Shown: in pieces, positions 26,935-34,905 of the stretch
How the letters are laid out: each line of letters starts with the position of its first letter
How positions within the stretch are numbered: position 1 is the stretch's first letter
Program-made: the position numbers and the translations under genes
Assembly (NCBI RefSeq): GCF_000721265.1
Contig: NZ_JOFZ01000005.1
Location: forward strand, 248,001 to 312,000
Direction of reading: 5' to 3'
Length of the DNA stretch: 64,000 nucleotides
Origin: Streptomyces sp. NRRL F-5126
GTDB lineage: Bacteria > Actinomycetota > Actinomycetes > Streptomycetales > Streptomycetaceae
The notes under the pieces: generated by a model
Database searches by the model: none
Told to the model about the DNA's origin: nothing
What the model saw: only the letters and a program-made list of their open reading frames with translations

Positions 26935-27195
26935 ATGAGCAGCCCGATGCTGGACCGCTTCACCGCCATCATGACCGAGCACTTCGGGGTCGACCCCGCC
27001 GACATCGACGCGTCGACCACCTTCGAACAGCTGGAGATGGACTCGCTCGCCCTCGCCGAGACCGTCGTCGTGCTCGAAGAGCAGCTCGGCATCCAACTCC
27101 CCGACATGGAGAGCGGGTTCTCGCCCAGCATGACGCTCGCGGAGGCTGCGGACGCCGTCGCAGGGCTCTGCCCGACCGCGACCACCGCGCCGTGA
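26935..27195 (+). CDS. Acyl carrier protein
   Basis: 86 aa, acidic, four-helix ACP fold. The phosphopantetheine site is Ser37 in LEMDSLALAE; the second helix TVVVLEEQLGIQLPD is typical. ATG 26935 follows AGGAAGC. The stop overlaps the ketosynthase GTG by four bases. It is the carrier on which the neighbouring KS, reductase and perhaps P450 act; no dedicated phosphopantetheinyl transferase is in the window. Confidence 0.9.
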   Translation: MSSPMLDRFTAIMTEHFGVDPADIDASTTFEQLEMDSLALAETVVVLEEQLGIQLPDMESGFSPSMTLAEAADAVAGLCPTATTAP

Positions 27196-28418
27196 CGCGC
27201 CGATCCGTCGCGGTCACCGGCCTCGGCATGACCACCCCCGCCGGCATCGGCGCCGAGGCGACCTGGGAGCGGCTGTGCGACGGCACCCCCACCGCCGCCC
27301 ACACGCCCAGGCTCGGGGACCTGCCGGTCACGTTCTGCTGCGAGGTCCCGGACTTCGACGCCGTGCGCCTCATCGGGCGCCGCATCGTGTGGCGCACGGA
27401 CCGCTTCGTGCACCTCGCGCTGGCCACGGCCCGCGAGGCGCTCGGGGACTCCGGCCTCGACCCGGCCGCCTGGGACTCCACGCGTGTGGGCGTCGTCATC
27501 GGCGTCGGCGCCAGCAGCCAGGACACGGCCGAGCGCGAGTACGGGCACCTGGCACGCGGCGCCCACCGCGCGCTGTCGCCCACCGACGTGCCGCGCTCCA
27601 TGCCCAACATGGCGCCTGCCGAGATCGCCATCGACTGCGGCGCCACAGGACCCAACTTCGCGGTCTCCACCGCCTGCGCGTCCGGGGCCACGGCCATCGC
27701 GCTCGCGCGCGACCTGATCACCTCGGGGACCTGCGACATCGTGCTGGCCGGCGGCAGCGAGTCCGCCGCCTACTCCCGGCTCGCCGCCGGCGCCTTCTGG
27801 CGGATGGGCGCCCTGTCGACCCGCCACCACGACCCGGCGGGCGCCTCGCGCCCCTTCGACGCCGACCGCGACGGCTTCGTACTCGGCGAGGGCGCGGGGA
27901 TCCTCGTCCTTGAGGAGTCGCGCCACGCCAGGGCGCGGGGCGCGTCGATCCGCGCCCAACTCGCCGGATGCGGCATCACCAGCGACGCCCACCACTGGAC
28001 CACGCCCCACCCCACAGGACGCGGCACCGTACTCGCGCTGCACGGAGCCCTGCGCGACGCCGGCCTCGAACCCGCCGACATCGACCACGTCAACGCGCAC
28101 GCCACCTCGACGCAGGCCAACGACACCAGCGAGGCGCAGGCCCTGCGCGCCGTCTTCGGCACCCCGCCGCCGGTCACCGCGACCAAGAGCGTCATCGGGC
28201 ACGCCATCGCGGGCGCCGGCGCCATCGAGGCGGCCGTCAGCGTGCTGACCCTGCAGCACCAGTGCATCCACCCCACCGCCAACCTGGACCGGCCCGACCC
28301 CGCGGTGGACCTCGATGTCGTGACCAAGCGGCCGAGGCAGCGGCGGATGTCGGCGGTGGTCAGCACCTCCATCGGCTTCGGCGGCCAGAACACCGCCCTC
28401 GTCCTCACCGGGCCATGA
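27192..28418 (+). CDS. Beta-ketoacyl-ACP synthase (FabF-like, condensing)
   Basis: 408 aa, stand-alone KS. The complete Cys-His-His triad is present: Cys162 in VSTACASGA, His303 in VNAHATST and His337 in KSVIGHAIAGAG, so it should condense malonyl-ACP with an acyl starter. FDADRDGFVLGEGAG and the C-terminal GFGGQN are typical. GTG start overlaps the ACP stop (GTGA) and its own stop overlaps the P450 start (ATGA). No chain-length factor, acyltransferase or ketoreductase is nearby, so extender loading is probably by the primary FabD. Confidence 0.9.
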   Translation: MTRRSVAVTGLGMTTPAGIGAEATWERLCDGTPTAAHTPRLGDLPVTFCCEVPDFDAVRLIGRRIVWRTDRFVHLALATAREALGDSGLDPAAWDSTRVGVVIGVGASSQDTAEREYGHLARGAHRALSPTDVPRSMPNMAPAEIAIDCGATGPNFAVSTACASGATAIALARDLITSGTCDIVLAGGSESAAYSRLAAGAFWRMGALSTRHHDPAGASRPFDADRDGFVLGEGAGILVLEESRHARARGASIRAQLAGCGITSDAHHWTTPHPTGRGTVLALHGALRDAGLEPADIDHVNAHATSTQANDTSEAQALRAVFGTPPPVTATKSVIGHAIAGAGAIEAAVSVLTLQHQCIHPTANLDRPDPAVDLDVVTKRPRQRRMSAVVSTSIGFGGQNTALVLTGP

Positions 28419-29701
28419 GCACGGACGCAGCCGTGGCGGGCGGCGGGACGCCGGGACCCGCCGGGGGCGACGCGCCGCGGCTGGCCTGTCCCGTACTGCA
28501 CGAGAGGGGATTCACCGTCCCGGACGCCCGGCACGCGCCGCCGAACGCGCCTCGCCTGAGGCCCGTCACCCTGGGCGGCGGCCTGCGTGCCTGGGCGGCC
28601 GAGGACGCGGCGACCGCGCGCGCCGTCCTTGCCGACGCGCGGCTCACCAACGACGTGCGCGAGGTGGGGACCGTGCAGGGCTTCCCCGCGCGCCACTACC
28701 CCGACGACTTCTTCGCCCGCACGCCGCAGTTGCTGGCCGCCTCCGGGGAGCGCCACCGCCGCATGCGCTCCCTCGTCACCCCGTTCTTCACCGCGGCCGC
28801 GGCCGCGCGCTCCGCCGCGCGAATCGGGGAGACGACGGCCGCACTGCTCCGCGCCCTGCCCGCGAACGAGCGGATCGACATCGTCGCCGACCTGGCGCTT
28901 CCCGTCGCGGACGCCGCGGCGGGCGAAGTACTCGCGCTCCCGCCCCACCAGCGCAGGGCCGCCGTGCGTGCCGTCGTCGACGCGGGCACCACCGGCCCCG
29001 GCACCCCGGGTCAGACGGCGGCGCAGCGGGCGTTCACCCGCTCCGTACTCCACGTCGTCGGGGCCGCGCGCGGCGCGGCCCGCGCCACGCCGGCCTCCGC
29101 ACTCCTGCGGGCGCACACGGACGGCCTGCTCACCAACGAGGAACTGGCCGGCATGGCCGGCATGCTGCTCGTCGGCACTCTCGACTCCCTCACCACCGTC
29201 GTGCCCGCCGCGGTGCTCACCGTCCTGGGCCGCCCGCGGCTGCGTGACGCCCTGCGGCGCGGCGAGGACACCACCGTGCCACTCACCGAGGAGATCCTCC
29301 GGCTCAACCCGGCCTTCCAGTACGGGAGCTGGCGCTTCACCCGCGAGGACTGCCGGATCGCGGGCACCGACCTGCCGCGGGGCTCCGTCGTCGTGGCCGC
29401 GCTGCTGCGCGCCAATCTGGACGCCGCCGCCTGGCCGCGGCCGCTGAGAGCCGACCCGCGGCGGCCGAACCCGGCAGGACATCTGACATTCGGGCACGGC
29501 CCCCACTACTGCCTCGGCGCGGGCCTGGGCCGCCGCGTCGTCCACGACGTTCTGACGGGGCTGTTCGCCCGCTTCCCCGCCATGTCGTCCGTCCTGCGCG
29601 CGGACGAACTCGACTGGCACGGGGAGTGCCTGCGCCGCCTGCGCCGGCTGCCCGTCCACACCGGCGCCGCGGCCCGCACGGCGCACGCACGAGGACGCTG
29701 A
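28415..29701 (+). CDS. Cytochrome P450 with atypical I-helix
   Basis: 428 aa, soluble bacterial class. Haem loop FGHGPHYCLGAGLGR with Cys366; ExxR at 293-296 (EILR). Substrate would be an acyl-ACP or the released chain, by context. The I-helix region reads AGMLLVGTLDSLTT (about 248-261) instead of the usual AGxE/DT, so the acid/alcohol oxygen-activation pair is displaced; P450s with such changes may use peroxide, do unusual chemistry or recruit a substrate group. Translationally coupled to the KS gene. Redox partners are not encoded in this window. Confidence 0.85.
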   Translation: MSTDAAVAGGGTPGPAGGDAPRLACPVLHERGFTVPDARHAPPNAPRLRPVTLGGGLRAWAAEDAATARAVLADARLTNDVREVGTVQGFPARHYPDDFFARTPQLLAASGERHRRMRSLVTPFFTAAAAARSAARIGETTAALLRALPANERIDIVADLALPVADAAAGEVLALPPHQRRAAVRAVVDAGTTGPGTPGQTAAQRAFTRSVLHVVGAARGAARATPASALLRAHTDGLLTNEELAGMAGMLLVGTLDSLTTVVPAAVLTVLGRPRLRDALRRGEDTTVPLTEEILRLNPAFQYGSWRFTREDCRIAGTDLPRGSVVVAALLRANLDAAAWPRPLRADPRRPNPAGHLTFGHGPHYCLGAGLGRRVVHDVLTGLFARFPAMSSVLRADELDWHGECLRRLRRLPVHTGAAARTAHARGR

Positions 29702-29731
29702 CCGCGCCCGGGCCCCCACGCCCCGGGCCGG

Positions 29732-29773
29732 CGCACGGTTGCCGCGTCCCGGATCCGCACGGTTACCGTGTCC
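29732..29773. repeat. Two 18-bp direct repeats at the start of the PucR-type gene
   Basis: CGCACGGTTGCCGCGTCC at 29732-29749 and CGCACGGTTACCGTGTCC at 29756-29773 differ at two positions and are 24 bases apart. The second copy covers the possible GTG start at 29768. Placement suggests an operator of the adjacent regulator, perhaps autoregulatory. Confidence 0.5.
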
Positions 29774-29776
29774 GTC

Positions 29777-31222
29777 ATGGGAGAGGCGCCGCGCGGTACC
29801 GACGCAGGCACGTACCCCCGTTCCGGTACGGCACGTGCCGAGGACGCACTCGCGCTGGTGAGGCTCGCGGGCGGCGCCCGGCCGGTGGCGGCGCTCGTCG
29901 ATTGGCTGGCGCGCCGCGCCGGCGGCACGGCCGCGGTGGTGACGGGCGAAGGAGCGGTGGTCGCGGCAGCCCCCGGCAGCCCGGCCCAGGACACCGTCGC
30001 CGCCGTCGGCGACCTGTACAGGCGGGGCATGCCGTCCGGGGTCACCGGGACGGACCGGCAGCATACGGTGCACATGGCGGCCGTGGGCAGCGGCGCGTAC
30101 CTCGTGCTCCACGGACGCGACGGCTTCCGCCACGGCACGCTGCTCGCGGACGCGGCGCCCCTGGTCGAGCTGGCGCTGCGCTCCGACGAGTGCGCGCGTG
30201 ACCGCCGGCGCATGGCGGACGTGCGGGCGCACGGGCGCGAGGCGGTGCTGCACCTGCTCGTCGCCGGCAGCGTGACGCTGGCGCACCGCGTCGCCGGTGC
30301 CATGGGGGACATCCTGCCCGGGCCGCTGCGCGTGTGCGTGGTGGAGTCGTCGGGCCTCGACCGCGCCGCGGCCGGCGAGCGCCTAGAGCGCACGGCCGGG
30401 GGAGTGGCGTGGGTCGTGCCGTGCCCGGTGCGCTCACGCCACCTCATCGCCCTGGTGCCGGCGGACGTCCCCAGCTGGGAGGACGCGGTGCTCGACGAGA
30501 TACCCGGGTGCCGGATAGGGGTGAGCGCCGACGTGCCGCTGCGGGACACGGCCCTCGGCTACGAGCAGGCCTTCCACGCGCTCGCGGTGGCCCGGCGCGC
30601 GCCCGGACGGTGGTCGCGCTTCGGCCGCCACGACGGGCTCGCGCCGCTGCTGGGAGACGAGGGCGCGCGCTGGGCCGCTCAGCTGCTACGACCCGTACTG
30701 GCCCACCAGCCCGGCAGGAGCTCCGACCCGGGCCCCGAGGAACTGCTGGCCACCCTCGCCTCCTGGCTGACCTTCGGCGCGGGCGCCGTCCAGCACTTGA
30801 AGATCCACCGCAACACGCTGACCGCGCGGCTGCGGCTCGTCCAGGAACTACTCGGACTCGACCTCCTGCGCGGCGTCGGCCCCCGGTCCGCGGTGTGGCT
30901 CGCGCTCCGGCTGCGCGCCCCGCACACCCCGCCAGCGCCCGGCCGCCTCGCCGACCTGGACGCGCTGCTCGCCGCCCCCGCGACGCTGACGTGGGCGCGC
31001 GCCCGCGTCGCCCCGCTCACCCCCGCGTGCCGCGACGCGGTGCGCGCCTGGCTGCGCGCCGACACCCGGCTCGCCGCGGGCGCCGCGTCGCTCGGCCTCT
31101 CACCGCCCGGGCTGCGCAAACGCCTGGTGCGCGCGGAGGAGGCCACCGGCAGATCCCTGCTGGACGCGCCGAGCGCGACGTACGAACTGTGGCTGGCGCT
31201 CACGGCGCTCGGCCTGCTGTGA
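29777..31222 (+). CDS. PucR/CdaR-type regulator with two C-terminal HTH blocks
   Basis: 481 aa from ATG 29777 (a GTG at 29768 is equally possible; neither has a clear ribosome site). An N-terminal GAF-like part is followed by the PucR C-terminal helix-turn-helix: LKIHRNTLTARLRLVQELLG at about residues 340-360, the motif shared by this family. A second similar block closes the protein (RLAAGAASLGLSPPGLRKRL). It follows the P450 gene on the same strand after 75 bases and is the obvious candidate regulator of the ACP-KS-P450 operon; the ligand is unknown. Confidence 0.75.
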   Translation: MGEAPRGTDAGTYPRSGTARAEDALALVRLAGGARPVAALVDWLARRAGGTAAVVTGEGAVVAAAPGSPAQDTVAAVGDLYRRGMPSGVTGTDRQHTVHMAAVGSGAYLVLHGRDGFRHGTLLADAAPLVELALRSDECARDRRRMADVRAHGREAVLHLLVAGSVTLAHRVAGAMGDILPGPLRVCVVESSGLDRAAAGERLERTAGGVAWVVPCPVRSRHLIALVPADVPSWEDAVLDEIPGCRIGVSADVPLRDTALGYEQAFHALAVARRAPGRWSRFGRHDGLAPLLGDEGARWAAQLLRPVLAHQPGRSSDPGPEELLATLASWLTFGAGAVQHLKIHRNTLTARLRLVQELLGLDLLRGVGPRSAVWLALRLRAPHTPPAPGRLADLDALLAAPATLTWARARVAPLTPACRDAVRAWLRADTRLAAGAASLGLSPPGLRKRLVRAEEATGRSLLDAPSATYELWLALTALGLL

Positions 31223-31408
31223 ACGCGAGCGGCGCGCTCGCTGTGCGGAACGAAACCGGCGGGCGCGGTCGCTGTGCGAGTCAGACCTCGCCCTGGTCCG
31301 TGGCGCTCCTCTACTGTCCAACTGGCACGGCCGCGACGCGGCCGACCGGGCCACGCCGCCACGCCCACGGGGGAGCCGTGGCGGCCTGGCCGTGACCCCG
31401 CCGGCGGT

Positions 31409-31805
31409 TCACGGCGCGGCCGGGGCCGCCGCGGAGCCGCCGGGCGGGCGGGACATGACGACGTCGATCGGGTCCTGGGACTCCACCGCGAATCCGTGGC
31501 GCTCGTACAGCCGGCGGGCGGCGCTGCCCCGCAGGACGATCAGCCCGACGCCCACGGCCTGGGCGTCCGCCCGTTCAAGCACCGCACGCAGGACGGCGGA
31601 GCCGAGGCCGAGACCCTGGTGGTCCGGCGCGAGGTAGCCGCTGCCTCACCCGGTGCTCGTCGTAGCGCCCCAGGCGTTCGAGGTCCGCGCGCATCACCCC
31701 GGCCCTCAACTCCGCGATCACCTCGACGTCCTCCGCCAGGGCGGAACGCAGCCGCCACCCCGGGCGGTTGCCCGCCGTCCGTTCCGTTGCCGGCTCGCCA
31801 TTCAT
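31409..31805 (-). pseudogene. GNAT acetyltransferase with internal deletion and frameshift
   Basis: From ATG 31805 the first 55 residues read as a GNAT N-terminus (LRSALAEDVEVIAELRAGVM, then LERLGRYDEHRVRQRL). The frame then fails at about 31640 and the C-terminal half resumes in another frame: YLAPDHQGLGLGSAVLRAVL, the acetyl-CoA-binding Q/RxxGxG/A region, to GSAARRLYERHGF and a stop at 31409. About 40 residues that normally join these halves are missing, so the junction is a deletion that also shifts frame. Non-functional as read. Confidence 0.7.
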
Positions 31806-31824
31806 GGCCGGAGTATCGCAAGCG

Positions 31825-31854
31825 GGTTGATGCCGGGCGCGCCCGGCATCAACC
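31825..31854 (-). terminator. 30-bp perfect palindrome at the end of the beta-lactamase gene
   Basis: GGTTGATGCCGGGCG is followed at once by its exact reverse complement, and the arm covers the beta-lactamase stop codon (31849-31851). As RNA it would fold to a strong stem with a small forced loop. Most likely an intrinsic terminator for the beta-lactamase transcript. Confidence 0.65.
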
Positions 31855-32784
31855 GCCGAGCGCGGCCAGCGCGGTCCTGGTCGCGTCGGCGATGAGCGCG
31901 TCGCCGGACGGCGCGTTCGCCGTGCCGCGGTCGGTCAGCACGCTGATGACGACCGGGCCGCGCGCCGGGGGCCAGGCGATCGCGATGTCGTTGCGCGTCC
32001 CGTAGCCGCCGCTGCCCGTCTTGTCGCCGACCTTCCAGCCGGCGGGCACCCCCGCCCTGATGTAGTCGGTGCCGGTCGTGTTGTGCACCATCCAGTTCCT
32101 GAGCATGCTCCGCCGGCCGGCCGGCAGCGCGTCGCCGAGCAGGAAGGCGCGCAGGTCCGTGCCGAGCGCGCGCGGCGTGCTGGTGTCGCGGGTGTCACCC
32201 GGTGTGGCGTCGTTCAGAGACGGCTCCGTCCTGTCGGCGTTCGTCGTCGCGTCGCCCATCTTCCGCAGGGCGCTCTCCAGCGACTCGGGGCCGCCGAGCT
32301 GAGCCAGCATCAGATTCTCGGCGGTGTTGTCGCTGTATTCGAGCGCGGCGGTGATGACCGCACGCAGTGTCATGCCGTGTGCCACGTGTTTCGAGGTGAT
32401 CGGCGAGTAACTGACCAGATCCGCCTTGCGGTACGTGATGACGTGGTCGAGTCGCGCGTCGCTCGTCCGCTTGAGCAGCACGCCGGCGGCGAGTGCCTTG
32501 ATCGTGGAGCAGTGCGCGAACCGGCGGTCGGCGTGGTAGCTCACGGTCCGGCCGGTCTTCGTGTCGAGTACGTACAGGCCGACGTGCGCGTGATAGCGCT
32601 TCTCGAGCGCTGCCAGTTTCCGGTCGAGCGCCGCGGGGGACGCGCTCGCGGACACGGCGGCGGCCGGGGCCGAGGACGACGCGCCTGACGAGGCGGGGGA
32701 GGCGGAGGAGCACCCTGCCAGCAGTGCGGAAGTGGTGGCGAGCACGGCGGCGGGCAGGGCGATCCGTAGTTTCGCGAGGTACAT
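31849..32784 (-). CDS. blaL: Class A serine beta-lactamase, lipoprotein
   Basis: 311 aa. A lipoprotein signal ends at LLAGC with Cys25, then a Ser/Ala-rich linker. All class A motifs are present: Ser93-x-x-Lys in STIK, SDN at 151-153, Glu187 in EPSLND and KTG at 255-257. It hydrolyses beta-lactams outside the membrane. It diverges from a LysR-type regulator and a penicillin-recognising SxxK protein, the arrangement known for blaL-blaA-blaB of Streptomyces cacaoi, so inducible expression is expected. The symbol rests on that synteny. Confidence 0.92.
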   Translation of the reverse strand: MYLAKLRIALPAAVLATTSALLAGCSSASPASSGASSSAPAAAVSASASPAALDRKLAALEKRYHAHVGLYVLDTKTGRTVSYHADRRFAHCSTIKALAAGVLLKRTSDARLDHVITYRKADLVSYSPITSKHVAHGMTLRAVITAALEYSDNTAENLMLAQLGGPESLESALRKMGDATTNADRTEPSLNDATPGDTRDTSTPRALGTDLRAFLLGDALPAGRRSMLRNWMVHNTTGTDYIRAGVPAGWKVGDKTGSGGYGTRNDIAIAWPPARGPVVISVLTDRGTANAPSGDALIADATRTALAALGG

Positions 32785-32809
32785 GCACGGCAGCCTCGTC
32801 CCGCCGATT

Positions 32810-32856
32810 CATGCGGTCAAAGACCCGCATGACCGTACTCATGCCGTTTCCGCATA
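32810..32856. promoter_or_regulatory. Tandem palindromes in the bla divergent region (LysR-type operator)
   Basis: In the 82 bases between the beta-lactamase and LysR starts are: CATGCGG/CCGCATG, a perfect 7-bp inverted repeat with an 8-base spacer (32810-32831); GCATGA/TCATGC, a perfect 6-bp inverted repeat with a 6-base spacer (32827-32844); and a third, imperfect one CATGCCG-TTT-CCGCATA (32840-32856). The alternating ATGC/GCAT half-sites suggest binding of several dimers of the LysR protein. Confidence 0.6.
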
Positions 32857-32866
32857 CGATCGGGCC

Positions 32867-33964
32867 GTGGACCTGATAGCAGCCTGCCGCGTGTTCGTGC
32901 GCGTGGGGGAGTACGGGAGCGTGACGCTCGGAGCCTCCGCCGCCCGCGTGCCCCAGTCCGTCGCGAGCAGGCGGATCGCCGCCCTTGAGGGCCACTTCGG
33001 CGAGCGCCTCTTCGACAGGTCCACGCGGCGCGTGGCGCTCACCGCGTTCGGCCGGGCCATGCTCCCGTCCGCGAAACGGCTCGTCCGGCTGGCCGACGCC
33101 ATGGAGTTCCACGCGGAGCAGGTGAGGCTGCGCCCGCTCGCCGTGGCCGTCCCCGCCACCTGCTCCGTCATGCGTCTCGCCGAGCTCGACGCGGCGGCGC
33201 GCCGCGAAGGGGCGGCGCTCGACTTCAAGGCGGCGGGGCCCGGCGAGCGCGCGGAGCTGCTGAGGTCCCTCGACGTCAGGGTCGCCCTCCTCGCCGTGCC
33301 GCCGGCGGAGGCGGACTGGACCGTGCCGCTGGGCGTCGCCTCCGCGCCAGGCGCGGTGCCCGCGGGGCACGCGGCGTCCGGCCAGGACGGTCCCCTGCGC
33401 CTCGAGACGCTGCGCCCGGGCAGGACGCGGGCCGCCCGGCACCTCTGGCTGCAGCCCGAGGACGACGTGCCGCACGTGCGCGGCCGCCTGGAGCAACTCG
33501 GCCACCGTGCCGCGCTGCTGCCCGCCCAGATCGCGGTCGCCTCGTCGGGCGCGGGAGCCGTGGCCGCCGTGCTGTGCGGACGGGACGACCTGCTGGTCTG
33601 CTCGCAACAGCAGGCGCGCGAATGGGACATGGAGTGGCGCGGGATAGCCGGCGACCCTGCCGCACGCGGCTACGTCGCGTCGGCCACCGCCGCGCACGGC
33701 CCCGGGGCGGCCGCGGGCTCCTCGGACACCGCGAGGTTCACCGGGGCGCTGCGGGAGCAAGTGGCACAGGCGCTGGGGGCGCCGCGTGCGCCGCAGCCGT
33801 CACCGGAGGGCGCACCACCGCGCACAGGAGCCGCCGCCCAGGAGCATGCGGCCGTCCCACCGGGCCACGCGGCGGTCTGCGCGGGCCGTGCGGACGGTGG
33901 CCGGCCTGACCGGCCGCGCCCGGCCGAGGAGCGTCGGGCCCATCGTGGCGGGGGGCAGGCGTGA
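32867..33964 (+). CDS. blaA: LysR-type regulator of the beta-lactamase locus (BlaA-like)
   Basis: 365 aa from GTG 32867. N-terminal LysR winged helix: VFVRVGEYGSVTLGASAARV then QSVASRRIAALEGHFGERLF and the wing RSTRRVALTAFG. The remainder is a periplasmic-binding-like effector domain. The last 70 residues are Pro/Ala/Arg-rich and longer than usual. Known relatives in S. cacaoi activate blaL when beta-lactam is present. The stop overlaps the next gene by four bases. Confidence 0.85.
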   Translation: MDLIAACRVFVRVGEYGSVTLGASAARVPQSVASRRIAALEGHFGERLFDRSTRRVALTAFGRAMLPSAKRLVRLADAMEFHAEQVRLRPLAVAVPATCSVMRLAELDAAARREGAALDFKAAGPGERAELLRSLDVRVALLAVPPAEADWTVPLGVASAPGAVPAGHAASGQDGPLRLETLRPGRTRAARHLWLQPEDDVPHVRGRLEQLGHRAALLPAQIAVASSGAGAVAAVLCGRDDLLVCSQQQAREWDMEWRGIAGDPAARGYVASATAAHGPGAAAGSSDTARFTGALREQVAQALGAPRAPQPSPEGAPPRTGAAAQEHAAVPPGHAAVCAGRADGGRPDRPRPAEERRAHRGGGQA

Positions 33965-34881
33965 ACAGCGTCCGGCTGGTCGCCGAGTTGAGGGGCGTAC
34001 TCGCTGACGCCGGGCTCGCGGGTTCGTTCCTCGTCCGCGACCTGGCGAGCGGCGAGCAGGTCGGGATCGACGCCGACCGGGTGCTTCCCGTCGCCTCCCT
34101 GGTGAAGCTGCCGCTCGCGCTGGCCGTGCTCCAGCGGCGGCACGCCGGTCTGCTCGACGGGGCGGAGGCGATCGACGTGCTGCCGGGCGGCGAACGCGCG
34201 CCCGGCGACGGTTCCGCTTCGGGCCCCGTGGGGCTGAGCCGCTTCAGCCACCCCGCCCGTGTCGCGGTCGACGACCTGCTGTACCTGAGCGTCTCGATGA
34301 GCGACAACGCGGCAGCCGACGCGCTGTTCGGGCTCGTGCCACCGCGGGACGTCCACGGCGCGCTGCGTGACGCGGGCTTCGAGGGCATCGCCGTACGCCA
34401 CCGCATGCGGGATCTCTCCGACGCCGCCGCAGGCAGCCTCACCCCGCACAGGGCGGGGCTGGCCCACGCCCTGGCGATCGGGGCCTCCACACCCGGGCAG
34501 GGGCATCAGGTCGCGCAGCTGGACGCGAGCCGGGCCAACGCCGGCTCCGCGCGGGCGTTCGCCGACCTGCTGCACGAGCTGTGGCAGCCCACCCGCGTAC
34601 CACCCGAGGTCGCCGAGCGCCTGCGCCTGCTCATGCGCGAGAACGTGTTCAGGCAGCGGCTGGCCCCCGACTTCGCCTCCGACGCGGAGACCTGGTCGTC
34701 CAAGACGGGGACGCTGCTGAACCTGCGCCACGAGGTCGGCGTCGTCGAGCACGAGGACGGCGACATGCTCGCCGTGGCCGCGCTCACCGAGTCACGCGTC
34801 CCCGCGGCGGCGCAGCCGGCCGCGGAGGCGGCCATGGCGCGGGTGGCCCGCGCACTCCACGACCACCTGCGCGGCCGGTGA
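33961..34881 (+). CDS. blaB: Penicillin-recognising SxxK protein without deacylation Glu (BlaB-like)
   Basis: 306 aa, no signal peptide, so cytoplasmic. It has the serine penicillin-binding triad: Ser46-x-x-Lys in SLVK, SDN at 114-116 and KTG at 248-250. The omega-loop Glu of class A enzymes (ExxLN) has no counterpart; the region reads DASRANAG. It may thus acylate without turnover and act as a sensor, consistent with BlaB of S. cacaoi, which is needed with BlaA for induction. GTG start overlaps the LysR stop (GTGA). Confidence 0.8.
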   Translation: MNSVRLVAELRGVLADAGLAGSFLVRDLASGEQVGIDADRVLPVASLVKLPLALAVLQRRHAGLLDGAEAIDVLPGGERAPGDGSASGPVGLSRFSHPARVAVDDLLYLSVSMSDNAAADALFGLVPPRDVHGALRDAGFEGIAVRHRMRDLSDAAAGSLTPHRAGLAHALAIGASTPGQGHQVAQLDASRANAGSARAFADLLHELWQPTRVPPEVAERLRLLMRENVFRQRLAPDFASDAETWSSKTGTLLNLRHEVGVVEHEDGDMLAVAALTESRVPAAAQPAAEAAMARVARALHDHLRGR

Positions 34882-34905
34882 ACCCGGTAGGGGGCAGCGA
34901 GCCGC

